A stretch of 64,000 nt of DNA, taken from positions 248,001 to 312,000 of the forward strand of contig NZ_LQPP01000013.1 in assembly GCF_002102345.1 (NCBI RefSeq). The letters run 5' to 3'. Source of the DNA: Mycolicibacterium peregrinum. Lineage in GTDB: Bacteria > Actinomycetota > Actinomycetes > Mycobacteriales > Mycobacteriaceae. Positions within the stretch are counted from its first letter, which is position 1. Every line of letters begins with the position of its first letter. Shown here piece by piece: positions 17,322-25,002 of the stretch. The notes under the pieces were generated by a model, which was not told the DNA's origin, did no database searches, and saw nothing but the letters and a program-made list of their open reading frames with translations. Both the position numbers and the translations under genes were made by a program.

Positions 17322-19804
17322 CCACTCGCTACGGCCAGTTGGCCTACACGTCGTTCGACAAGGTCGGGTCTGCCGGGGGCTGGCAGGTCAAAGAGTCCAG
17401 CGGAGAGTTGACCGCCGACGAGACGCAGCAGTTGATCGCCGGTGTGCGCACGGTGTTCCATCCGGTGGAGCCGTTACCCGCCTACCCGACACCCGAGCAG
17501 TTGGAGAGCGGCCCGCGCCGGCTGGCCTACCGCCCGCTCGACAGCGGCGCGGTCGGCTACTGGCATTCGATTCCGGCCGGGTCCGACAGCACCGGCCGGC
17601 CGGGCAACGTGTTCGCCCACGTGTTGCTGGACCGTCACCCCGATGCAGCGCGCCGGCCGATCGAATGGTGGCGGTCGGCCCAATGGCTGCGGCCGTATGG
17701 GCCTGCGGCGGTTTCCCGCGCGGCCTTGCCGCCGCGCGCCCCGGAGCCGGGTGCGGTGGTGACGAAGGACAGCGTGATCGCGTTCGCGCTCGATCCCGCC
17801 ACGTGGCGTCTGACGACCTTGTTCGGGCTGCTGGATGCTGTCGTCGCCGCGCTCGCCGGTGGTCCGGCGGTGGTGTTCGGGGCTGAATCACCCGAATCGG
17901 CTGCGCAGTGGATCGGGCTGGTGAGCTTCCTGATGTCGTCGGGGACCGCAGCGGACTTGTGTTTCTCCACCTTCGACCGAGCCGATCAGGTGGCTCTGGG
18001 CCTGCAGAGCGGCCAGCATCTGACCGCGGTGCCGATCGGTGACCTTGGCGCGGTTCCGCCGGGAGTGGTCGGTATCGGGGAGACCGAGCTGATCTCGCTC
18101 GGTGAACTGGGCGGCGAGCCGCACCGCACCGCGGCCGGGCAGACCATCGAGGTCACCCCATGGTCGGCCATGGCCCAGGTCGTGTTGCTGGATCCGGCGT
18201 CGGCGCGGACCCTGCTCGACGACATCGACCGGTTCGCCGCGGAGGTGTCCGATGCCGGATTGCATCCGGCGTGGCCGATGGCGATGGCGGTGACGGCCAA
18301 CGCGGAGTTCGCCGACGCGATCGACGAGGCCCACGACGTCATCACCACGTATTCGCCGCCGGGGGTGCCCGCGGGATCTGCCGCGGCCCGGACCATTGCC
18401 GGGGTTCTGGGCGAGGTGGTGGGCACGACGACCGCCGAGGCCTGGCAGGCGGTGCAGAACCTGCCCAACGGTGCCGCCGCAGATTTCGCCGACGTCAGCT
18501 ATCTGTGCCGGGCGCTCGGCGACGACGCTTGGCTGACGCAGCCCGGACCGATTCCGTTGGGGCCGAGGTCATTTCACGGAATAGTGACGCCGGCCGAGGT
18601 GCAGGGGGCGATCGGGCCGGCGTTGCAGCGGGCCCGCGACACCGGACCCGAGCGTGTGCTGAGAGTGGTGGACCTGCTGCTGCGGGCCGGTGTGCGGGAC
18701 GACCGGCTGGTTCCGGCGTTGCGTGGTGACGTGGTGGCGCAGCTCGATGATCCGTCGCGCGCCGCCGACCTGACCCGACGCCTCGGCGTGGAGGGCAAGC
18801 TGACCTTGGCCGCCGCGCTGCTCCGCACCTCGGGCGGCGACGTGGCGGCCGGGGCCATCGGCGACGGAGTGCTGGACTGGCTGGTCGAGGGGATCGACTT
18901 TCCCACCGCCGCAGAGCTTTCCCGGGCGCAGCCATGGGATTCCGGCTGGACTCGGGCGGCGGTGCGCGGAGTGCGTGCGGTCCGGCGTGGCCCGTCCGCT
19001 CCGGGTGATCGCGTGGCCGAGCTGTGGTGGTTGGGCGTGTCGGGCTCGCCCCGCTTCGTCCAGGTGGCGGGCGATACCGTCTGGGACCCGGCCGATCTGC
19101 TCGCCGTCGTGGGCGACGGCGCGCTGCCCGGCGCAGCTGCGGTCCGCACGCTGCTGGGTGCTCCCGATTCTCCCGAGCTGGACCGGTTGGCCGCCAAGGT
19201 GATCGACGGCAATGACGACAGTGCCGCCGTCGCGCAGGCCGCGGTCCGGCATATCACCCCGCAGCAATGGATGCAGCAGCGCTATGTGGACACCCATCAG
19301 CGGGCCTACCTCCCGTTCTGGGAGCAGACCCTGTCCACGGCCCGGCCGGGTGAGGTTCACCGTGATTTCCTGGCCGGTCTGCTGACCTTCGCGGTGTTGG
19401 GAACCATTGCCGGCCAGCCCTTCCCGGACAGCTGTCACACGCTGGCTGCCGATCCGGAACTCGCCGCCGACGCGGTACGCCGGGTGCTCCCGCTGGTGGA
19501 CGGATACGAGATCGCGCCGCACGTGGTGCTGGCCGTCAGCCTGTTGCATACCGTGGCGGCCGAGGACACCGAGATTCCGGTCAGCGGTGTCGAGGCGGTG
19601 CTGGCGCAACTGGCCGAGCAGGTGGCAGCACCGCTGCAGAATGACGACCACGAGGTCGAAGGGGTGGCGGCGCTGATGGCGCAGATGTCCGGAGACATGT
19701 CCGACGGCGCGCTGCGCCGATACCGAAAAATGGTGAGCAGGCTGTTGACGCGCCGCGCTGATGCACAACCGTCGCTGGCAGCCCGACTGCGGGGGAGCCG
19801 CTGA
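17318..19804 (+). CDS. GTPase-associated protein 1 (GAP1)-like protein
   Basis: An 828-residue protein. Its N-terminus, RYGQLAYTSFDKVGSAGGWQVK, followed by YPTPEQLESGPRRLAYRPL and TGRPGNVFAHVLL, has the pattern of the GAP1 N-terminal domain, the partner of TRAFAC double-GTPases in predicted NTP-dependent conflict systems. The rest is mostly helical and fits the helical middle and C-terminal regions of that family, though less clearly. No membrane segment is present. ATG 17318 overlaps the upstream stop by four bases and gives exactly the family N-terminus; a longer frame from 17216 would run inside the preceding gene. The cognate GTPase is two genes downstream. Biochemical activity is unknown. 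Confidence 0.8.
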   Translation: MTTRYGQLAYTSFDKVGSAGGWQVKESSGELTADETQQLIAGVRTVFHPVEPLPAYPTPEQLESGPRRLAYRPLDSGAVGYWHSIPAGSDSTGRPGNVFAHVLLDRHPDAARRPIEWWRSAQWLRPYGPAAVSRAALPPRAPEPGAVVTKDSVIAFALDPATWRLTTLFGLLDAVVAALAGGPAVVFGAESPESAAQWIGLVSFLMSSGTAADLCFSTFDRADQVALGLQSGQHLTAVPIGDLGAVPPGVVGIGETELISLGELGGEPHRTAAGQTIEVTPWSAMAQVVLLDPASARTLLDDIDRFAAEVSDAGLHPAWPMAMAVTANAEFADAIDEAHDVITTYSPPGVPAGSAAARTIAGVLGEVVGTTTAEAWQAVQNLPNGAAADFADVSYLCRALGDDAWLTQPGPIPLGPRSFHGIVTPAEVQGAIGPALQRARDTGPERVLRVVDLLLRAGVRDDRLVPALRGDVVAQLDDPSRAADLTRRLGVEGKLTLAAALLRTSGGDVAAGAIGDGVLDWLVEGIDFPTAAELSRAQPWDSGWTRAAVRGVRAVRRGPSAPGDRVAELWWLGVSGSPRFVQVAGDTVWDPADLLAVVGDGALPGAAAVRTLLGAPDSPELDRLAAKVIDGNDDSAAVAQAAVRHITPQQWMQQRYVDTHQRAYLPFWEQTLSTARPGEVHRDFLAGLLTFAVLGTIAGQPFPDSCHTLAADPELAADAVRRVLPLVDGYEIAPHVVLAVSLLHTVAAEDTEIPVSGVEAVLAQLAEQVAAPLQNDDHEVEGVAALMAQMSGDMSDGALRRYRKMVSRLLTRRADAQPSLAARLRGSR

Positions 19805-20730
19805 TGCCGATCTATGTAGTGGGTGCACGCAATCAGCGTGTCCAGATTCCGAATCAGGCACTGACAGTGTCGATTACCGGTGCGGTCGGAGGTGCCGCGC
19901 TGGAAGTGCAGGGTGGGCCGGAACAGCCGGTGGTGCGTTCGACAGCACACCAGGCGGTGCTGCCCAGCCTGACCGGGCCGGTCACGATCGTGGTGCGCCC
20001 GGTCGGCGCGGACCGGTTCAATTCCGGCACGGTCATCCACCTGGCGATCGCACACGACAACCCCGGTGATGTCGACCCGGTACAGGTGATGTTCGATCCT
20101 GTCGACGTCGGCGGCGACACGCTCGTCACGTTCGCCTCGCTCACCCCGAACGGCACCCAGATCGAGGTGGCCGTCAGCGCGGTGGCCGATACGCCGATGA
20201 GCCCGTTGGCATCCGCGGCCCGGACCTCTGCCCGCAAGGTCACCGGCCGCGGGCCGGGGAACTCCGGTGGCTCGGTGATGCTGGCTGTCGACACGTCGGC
20301 GTCGATGCGGCGATGGTTCGCCGACGGCAGTACGTTCGCGGCGGCCGACATCGTGGTCGGGGTGGCCGATGCGCTCGGCGTACGGGACGTATCGGCGGTG
20401 TTGGTCGGCGCCGAGGTGACCCCGGTACCGGCCGGCGATGCCGCCGCCCTGGTGGAGGCACTGCGCGAGGCCGAACCCCGGTGGTCGGCGGGGGCTCGGT
20501 GGTCGCGGTTGCCTGCCGGCCCGACGCGCACCGTCATCTGTTCCGACTTTCCCACTCTGGCTGTGCGACAGCAGTTTCCGGTACTGGCGCTGTCCAACGA
20601 CCGGCGCCTCGACGCGGACGGTGCGCGGCTGCCGTCGCCCCGCCCGGGCAACGAGGCCGGGGCCGAGCTGCTGGCGCATCCGCCGGTGCTGGACCGGATC
20701 ACGGCGGCGTTGGTGCGGGCGCTGAAGTGA
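19804..20730 (+). CDS. Cytoplasmic vWA-domain protein
   Basis: A 308-residue protein without signal peptide or membrane helix. The first 150 residues are beta-rich (VQIPNQALTVSITGAVGGAALEV, then VTIVVRPVGADRF) and unassigned. Residues about 155-290 form a compact vWA domain with the MIDAS motif Asp-Thr-Ser-Ala-Ser in SVMLAVDTSASMRRWF and a later acidic loop in RTVICSDFP. It is translationally coupled on both sides: one-base overlap with the GAP1-like gene and four-base overlap with the GTPase gene. Small vWA proteins commonly act as metal-dependent assembly adaptors next to NTPases, which fits this position; that role is inferred. Confidence 0.8.
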   Translation: MPIYVVGARNQRVQIPNQALTVSITGAVGGAALEVQGGPEQPVVRSTAHQAVLPSLTGPVTIVVRPVGADRFNSGTVIHLAIAHDNPGDVDPVQVMFDPVDVGGDTLVTFASLTPNGTQIEVAVSAVADTPMSPLASAARTSARKVTGRGPGNSGGSVMLAVDTSASMRRWFADGSTFAAADIVVGVADALGVRDVSAVLVGAEVTPVPAGDAAALVEALREAEPRWSAGARWSRLPAGPTRTVICSDFPTLAVRQQFPVLALSNDRRLDADGARLPSPRPGNEAGAELLAHPPVLDRITAALVRALK

Positions 20731-21881
20731 CGAAGTGCCCGCGCTGCTTCTCGGTGCTGAATCCCAATCATTTCCTGTGGACGTTGATTCCGCAGCCGGG
20801 GGCACCTCGCTACCGTGACGACGTGGCGTCGGCCTTTCTCGGCGCGCCCGCCGAGTGCGGCCCGCTCTACACCTGGACCAATCCCGGTCACGGCGGTCCG
20901 CCACCGACCACTGCGGACGCCAGCCGCGCACTGCAAGGGCCGGCGGTCGAGATCTGCACGGTGTGCCACTACACACTGCCCGAGGGATGGCGGCACGGGC
21001 ATGCGATCTGCATCGCGATGGCAGGAGCCCGCGCCACCGGCAAGAGCCTCTACATCGCGGTTCTGGTCAAACAGCTTGAGCTGCTGTGTGAACGGCTCGG
21101 GGTGTCAATGGAACCCGCCACCCGGGCCACCGCGCAGGCTTACGAGGCGAACTACGAGACCCCGCTCTTCGTGCAGCGGGGGCTGATCCCTCCGACGCCG
21201 ACGATGCATACCCAGGCATCGAGTCAGCGGGAGCCGCTGGTGTTCTCGATCGGCGGCTGGCACGGGATTCGGCGGTTCCTGGTGCTGCGCGATGTGGCCG
21301 GGGAGGACATGGAATCCGGCGACCTGCACACGCCGCCGTTCCGGTTCTTCGCCAACGCCGACGCGGTGTTCTTCATGTTCGATCCCCTGCGGGTCCAGAC
21401 GATCCGTGACCAGTTGCGAGATCTGTTGCCTGCGCAGCAGTTCAGCGGCGGCGATCCACGGTCGGTGCTTAACAACCTCTTGATGGCGGTGGGGCAGGGG
21501 CAGCCGAAGCTCGCGGTGATCCTGTCGAAGTTCGACGCGCTGCGGACATTGCGGAATGTGGAGGGCTCCGAGTGGAGCATGATCATGTCCAACACCGGCG
21601 CGGCGTATCTTCGCGATACCTCCGATTCACCGCGTTATGACGAACTCGGCGGGCAGCTCCTGCACGAAGAGGTGCGCAGCCTGCTGACCCGGCTGCACGG
21701 CGGCGCTATCGTGGCCGCGGTGGAGAATCCGTCGACGGGAATAGTGTTGCCGCACCGCTATTTTGTGGTGTCTGCGCTCGGGCAGCCGCCCAGCGGGAAC
21801 AAGCTGCATTCCCGGGGGATCGCACCGTTCCGGTGCGCCGACCCGATCCGGTGGGTCACCTCGGGCTTCGGGGTGCTGTAG
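20727..21881 (+). CDS. Zinc-ribbon TRAFAC-clade (double-GTPase-like) GTPase
   Basis: A 384-residue protein. Two CxxC pairs (Cys4/Cys7 and Cys77/Cys80) should form a zinc ribbon split by about 70 residues. The P-loop is GARATGKS (residues 100-107). DVAGED at 189-194 fits the G3 (DxxG) motif, and ILSKFD at about 264-269 fits the G4 (NKxD-type) motif with Asn replaced by Ser. This arrangement matches the second class of bacterial double-GTPase associated with GAP1 proteins. The GTG start overlaps the upstream stop by four bases and gives the Cys-rich N-terminus; a longer frame from 20313 would be buried in the vWA gene. It is probably the central switch of the cluster; nucleotide specificity is inferred. 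Confidence 0.82.
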   Translation: MTKCPRCFSVLNPNHFLWTLIPQPGAPRYRDDVASAFLGAPAECGPLYTWTNPGHGGPPPTTADASRALQGPAVEICTVCHYTLPEGWRHGHAICIAMAGARATGKSLYIAVLVKQLELLCERLGVSMEPATRATAQAYEANYETPLFVQRGLIPPTPTMHTQASSQREPLVFSIGGWHGIRRFLVLRDVAGEDMESGDLHTPPFRFFANADAVFFMFDPLRVQTIRDQLRDLLPAQQFSGGDPRSVLNNLLMAVGQGQPKLAVILSKFDALRTLRNVEGSEWSMIMSNTGAAYLRDTSDSPRYDELGGQLLHEEVRSLLTRLHGGAIVAAVENPSTGIVLPHRYFVVSALGQPPSGNKLHSRGIAPFRCADPIRWVTSGFGVL

Positions 21882-22901
21882 GTGAGCAGTCACGATCCGT
21901 TCGGGGGAAACCCGTTCGGACAAAATCCGTTTGGGCAGTACCCGCAGGGCCAGTACCCGCAGGGGCAGTACCCGCCGCCATACGGTGGGCCGCCGGTGGT
22001 CCCAGGTCCACCGCAATCGCCGGCGCCGCCGAATGGCGAGGCCAATACGTTGGCGACGTTGTCGGTGGTGTTCGCGTTCGTGTTCGCTCCGGCGGGCGCG
22101 GTGTTGGGGCATCTGGGGCTGTCGCAGATCAAGCGCACCGGGCAGCGCGGTCGGGATCGTGCCTTGGTGGGGCTGAGCCTGTCATACGCGTTGATCGTGA
22201 TTGCCGTTGCGGCGCTGGTGATCTGGGCGGTGATCCCGAGTTCTCCGAGTACCACGACGGCTGAGACGACAACGAGGACCACGGCTCCCGCCACGACAAC
22301 GACGACCACTCCGGTGCCACCGCCGCTCGTCACCGAGGCTCAGTTGGCGGGACTGCTCCCGAGCCTGGCCGAGGTGCAGGAGATCACGAAGAACCCACAA
22401 CTGACCACCGACGGGAAGCCGCAGGACATCGGCCTACCGGCGGGCCACACGTACAGCCCGGTCGAATGCGCCAGTTCGTTCAGCATGTTCATGCCACTGC
22501 CGTACGAGAACAGCGGTTACGTCAAGACCGCGGGAACCTCGCAGTACCAGAGCCCCAATCCCGACCTGCAGGCCTATGAAGGCGTGGCGATGTTCGCTGA
22601 CGCCGCGGCGGCGCAACGGGCACTGGCCCGCAATCTCGAACTGTGGCGCGGGTGTGCCGGCAAGACGTTCACCTGGACGGTCCAGGACGGCCAGTACACA
22701 CACTTCATTCTGGGTGGTCCAGAGGAAAAGGCCGGCGGAATCGTCGCGTTGCGCAGCAGCAATCAGGGATCGAAGTCGTGGATGCTGCGTGCGATCGGCG
22801 CCAAGGCCAACGTTCTGGTCGACGTGCATGTTCTGGGTGTCGGGCTGACCGATGAGGCGGTCACCGTGGTCCAACGAATCCTCGACAGAATTCCGGGTTG
22901 A
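21882..22901 (+). CDS. Membrane protein with PknH-like extracytoplasmic sensor domain, copy A
   Basis: A 339-residue protein. The N-terminus is a Pro/Gly/Gln tail starting SSHDPFGGNPFGQNPFGQ. Residues about 54-115 form a two-helix module of the DUF4190 type (NTLATLSVVFAF, the loop GLSQIKRTGQRGRDRALVGL, then a second helix ending ALVIWAV). A Thr-rich linker follows. Residues about 150-339 resemble the extracytoplasmic PknH C-terminal sensor domain: ALARNLELWRGCAGKTF, and ANVLVDVHVLG near the end, with cysteines in VECASS and RGCAGK placed to form a disulfide. GTG 21882 follows the GTPase stop with no gap. Its neighbour is a diverged duplicate. The ligand is unknown. Confidence 0.82.
   Translation: MSSHDPFGGNPFGQNPFGQYPQGQYPQGQYPPPYGGPPVVPGPPQSPAPPNGEANTLATLSVVFAFVFAPAGAVLGHLGLSQIKRTGQRGRDRALVGLSLSYALIVIAVAALVIWAVIPSSPSTTTAETTTRTTAPATTTTTTPVPPPLVTEAQLAGLLPSLAEVQEITKNPQLTTDGKPQDIGLPAGHTYSPVECASSFSMFMPLPYENSGYVKTAGTSQYQSPNPDLQAYEGVAMFADAAAAQRALARNLELWRGCAGKTFTWTVQDGQYTHFILGGPEEKAGGIVALRSSNQGSKSWMLRAIGAKANVLVDVHVLGVGLTDEAVTVVQRILDRIPG
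22038..22259. repeat. Tandem gene duplication, unit 1 (near-identical membrane-module segment)
   Basis: This 222-bp segment encodes the DUF4190-like two-helix module of copy A and is nearly identical, with no indels, to 23071-23292 in copy B. Sequence outside it diverges strongly. Confidence 0.85.
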
Positions 22902-22902
22902 T

Positions 22903-23988
22903 ATGACACAGGGTGGTTTTGGGAGTCCGCAGGATCCGTTCGGCGGTACGCCGTTTGGTGACGCCCCGTTTGGCCAGTACCCGTCGGGTCAACAGTTCTC
23001 GCCGGGTCAGCCGCCTTATCTGGCGCTGCCGGTCGTCCCGGCAGGTCCGCCGCCGTCGCCGCCGCGCGACGAGGCCAATACCTTCGCGACGTTGTCGGTG
23101 GTGTTCGCGTTCCTGTTCGCTCCGGCGGGCGCGGTGTTGGGGCATCTGGGTCTGTCGCAGATCAAGCGCACCGGGCAGCGGGGTCGGGATCGTGCCCTGG
23201 TGGGGCTCAGCCTGTCGTACACCTTGATCGTGATTGCCGTTGCGGCGCTGGTGATCTGGGCGGTGTTCCCGAGTTCGTCGAACACCACGACGACGGAGGC
23301 GAAGACTACCGCGGCGGCAACAGGCAGCGCTGTGCCGACATCCTCCCCGGCGGCAACCACCACAACGACGCCGGAGCCGCCGCCGCTGCCGCTGGTCACC
23401 GAAGCGCAGCTGCCCGGCTTGCTGCTCAACCTCGACGATGCCATCCGGCTCGTCGGTTTGAACGCCGGATACAGCACGTTCGACGAGACCGCATTGAGGA
23501 ATGCTGCCGAATCGATATCCACACCACCGGAATGTTTCCCGGTCATAGCCTCCGGAAGCCCCGATATTTTCGCGAACAGCGGTTACACCGCGACACACGA
23601 TCGATCTTTCGGCAGCGTGGATGTGAAGACGATGTTGGTTCTGGGCATCCTCGATGAACGAGCGACGCTGTACGCCGATGCGTCTGCGGCGAGTCGACAG
23701 GTCGACGCGATCGAGAAGGTGTGGCAGGGATGTCGCGGAACTGTCACGCACACAACGCCAGCCGGGCCGGTCGTCTACGACGTCGGTACGGTGACCCGTT
23801 CGGCGACCAACTCGTCGATCGTGCTGGTGAGCAGCGCTGTGACGGAAGGGAAGTTGGTAGGCCAGCACGCTGCGCGTGCCGTGGTGGCCAGGTCGAACGT
23901 CGTAATCGACGTGGTGTTCATGAGCCCGGACCCAGGCGGCCGCGCGGAAGCGGCCGCCATCGAGATCCTCTCGCGGATACCCGGATAA
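22903..23988 (+). CDS. Membrane protein with PknH-like extracytoplasmic sensor domain, copy B
   Basis: A 361-residue paralogue of the preceding gene, in the same order: an N-terminal tail opening TQGGFGSPQDPFGGTPFG, a near-identical two-helix membrane module, a Thr/Ala/Ser/Pro linker and a PknH-type sensor domain. The sensor domain is much less conserved than the membrane module, though cysteines remain in PPECFPV and QGCRGT and the ending SNVVIDVVFMS is typical. The ATG at 22903 lies one base after the upstream stop; a longer frame from 22852 would overlap copy A. It is the last gene of the rightward block and converges on the next gene with six bases between stops. Divergent sensor parts suggest different ligands or partners. 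Confidence 0.82.
   Translation: MTQGGFGSPQDPFGGTPFGDAPFGQYPSGQQFSPGQPPYLALPVVPAGPPPSPPRDEANTFATLSVVFAFLFAPAGAVLGHLGLSQIKRTGQRGRDRALVGLSLSYTLIVIAVAALVIWAVFPSSSNTTTTEAKTTAAATGSAVPTSSPAATTTTTPEPPPLPLVTEAQLPGLLLNLDDAIRLVGLNAGYSTFDETALRNAAESISTPPECFPVIASGSPDIFANSGYTATHDRSFGSVDVKTMLVLGILDERATLYADASAASRQVDAIEKVWQGCRGTVTHTTPAGPVVYDVGTVTRSATNSSIVLVSSAVTEGKLVGQHAARAVVARSNVVIDVVFMSPDPGGRAEAAAIEILSRIPG
23071..23292. repeat. Tandem gene duplication, unit 2 (near-identical membrane-module segment)
   Basis: Partner of 22038-22259. The 222-bp alignment is gap-free with only scattered substitutions, about half of them at third codon positions. Confidence 0.85.
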
Positions 23989-23994
23989 CCCGGC

Positions 23995-24975
23995 CTAGTC
24001 GATCCGGCGCAGCGTTCCCACGATCTGGTCGATCACGCCCGGATCGACCGCGCCGTCAGCGCCCTGCTCCAGGTCGATGATGAAGTTCACGGTGCCGGAC
24101 TGACCCGGCACGGTGGTGGACACCACCGAAAAGACAGCCGAGTTGCCGGCGCAGTTGTCTTGGATGCCGGTCACGGTCGCGACGACCTGGGCTGCGGGCG
24201 CTCCGGAGACGGTGAGGTTGCGTGGTGCTCCGAGTGAGACCGTCGGCACCGCACCCTTGTCCGAGGTGAAGATCTTGGTCGCGAACTTTGCCTCCAGCGT
24301 CGCGGATTCAGTGACGTCCGTGAGATCCGTGACCACCGTGGTTCCGCTGAGAGCACTGCTGCTCTTCGGGCACGCCCTGCTGGGCATGGTGGCCGCGCCT
24401 TTCAGCACCCGCACCGGGCAGTAGCCGAACGGTCCATCGGGACAAGGTTTTTCCCAGCCGACAACGGTGGTACATCCCTCGACTGTCCAGTCTGGGGGCA
24501 CGTCATAGGCAAGCCCCCGAGGAGTGGTCACGGTCGACCAGCCGGCCGGGGTCTGGGGGCCGGGAGCGGCGGTGCGGCCCTCACAGCTGGAGGGTGCCGC
24601 TTTCGGTGGGGCGGCCGGTGCTGCCGAGGTAGGAGTAGCGGTGGTGCTCGGCGGCGCCTTGGTCACTGATGAGGTCGTGGTGGTGGAATCGGCGGTGTTC
24701 TTGGTGTCGTTCTTGTCGCCGTAGTTCAGCTTCCACAGCAGTCCACCGAGCAGGAGCGCGATGATGACGACTCCCGCGATCGTGCCGAGGATCCAACCGG
24801 TGTTGTTCCGATTGGGTGGCTGAAAGTCGGTGGGCGGTGCCTCTCCGTAACCCGAGAACACCGGCGGCTGGCCGTAATTCGGCCACTGCTGGGGCTGCCC
24901 GAACGGCTCGTTGGAGCCAAAGGGACTGCCCGAGGGCTGGTTCCACTCCGGCGGTGGCTGTGGTGGGTATGTCAT
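23995..24975 (-). CDS. Single-pass membrane protein with proline-rich N-terminus
   Basis: A 326-residue protein with the same overall plan as its convergent neighbours. A Pro/Gln-rich cytoplasmic tail contains SGSPFGSNEPFGQPQQ. One transmembrane helix spans about residues 62-82 (GWILGTIAGVVIIALLLGGLLW), a Thr/Ser/Ala/Pro linker follows, and residues about 130-326 form an extracytoplasmic globular domain with five or six cysteines (CEGRTAAPG, EGCTTVV, KPCPDGPFGYCPV, RACP, DNCAG). I do not recognise a named family. It lies 27 bp downstream of the next minus-strand gene and is probably co-transcribed with it. The shared PFG motif and its position suggest a functional link with the rightward cluster, but that is inference. 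Confidence 0.75.
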   Translation of the reverse strand: MTYPPQPPPEWNQPSGSPFGSNEPFGQPQQWPNYGQPPVFSGYGEAPPTDFQPPNRNNTGWILGTIAGVVIIALLLGGLLWKLNYGDKNDTKNTADSTTTTSSVTKAPPSTTATPTSAAPAAPPKAAPSSCEGRTAAPGPQTPAGWSTVTTPRGLAYDVPPDWTVEGCTTVVGWEKPCPDGPFGYCPVRVLKGAATMPSRACPKSSSALSGTTVVTDLTDVTESATLEAKFATKIFTSDKGAVPTVSLGAPRNLTVSGAPAAQVVATVTGIQDNCAGNSAVFSVVSTTVPGQSGTVNFIIDLEQGADGAVDPGVIDQIVGTLRRID

Positions 24976-25002
24976 CGATGTCCTCCGCGCTCGTTCAGAC
25001 CT

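Noticed and set aside
22250..22330. Thr-rich stretch in the first sensor protein resembling a microsatellite
   Set aside because: It encodes a low-complexity extracellular linker in frame; the codons vary, so it is not a simple DNA repeat.
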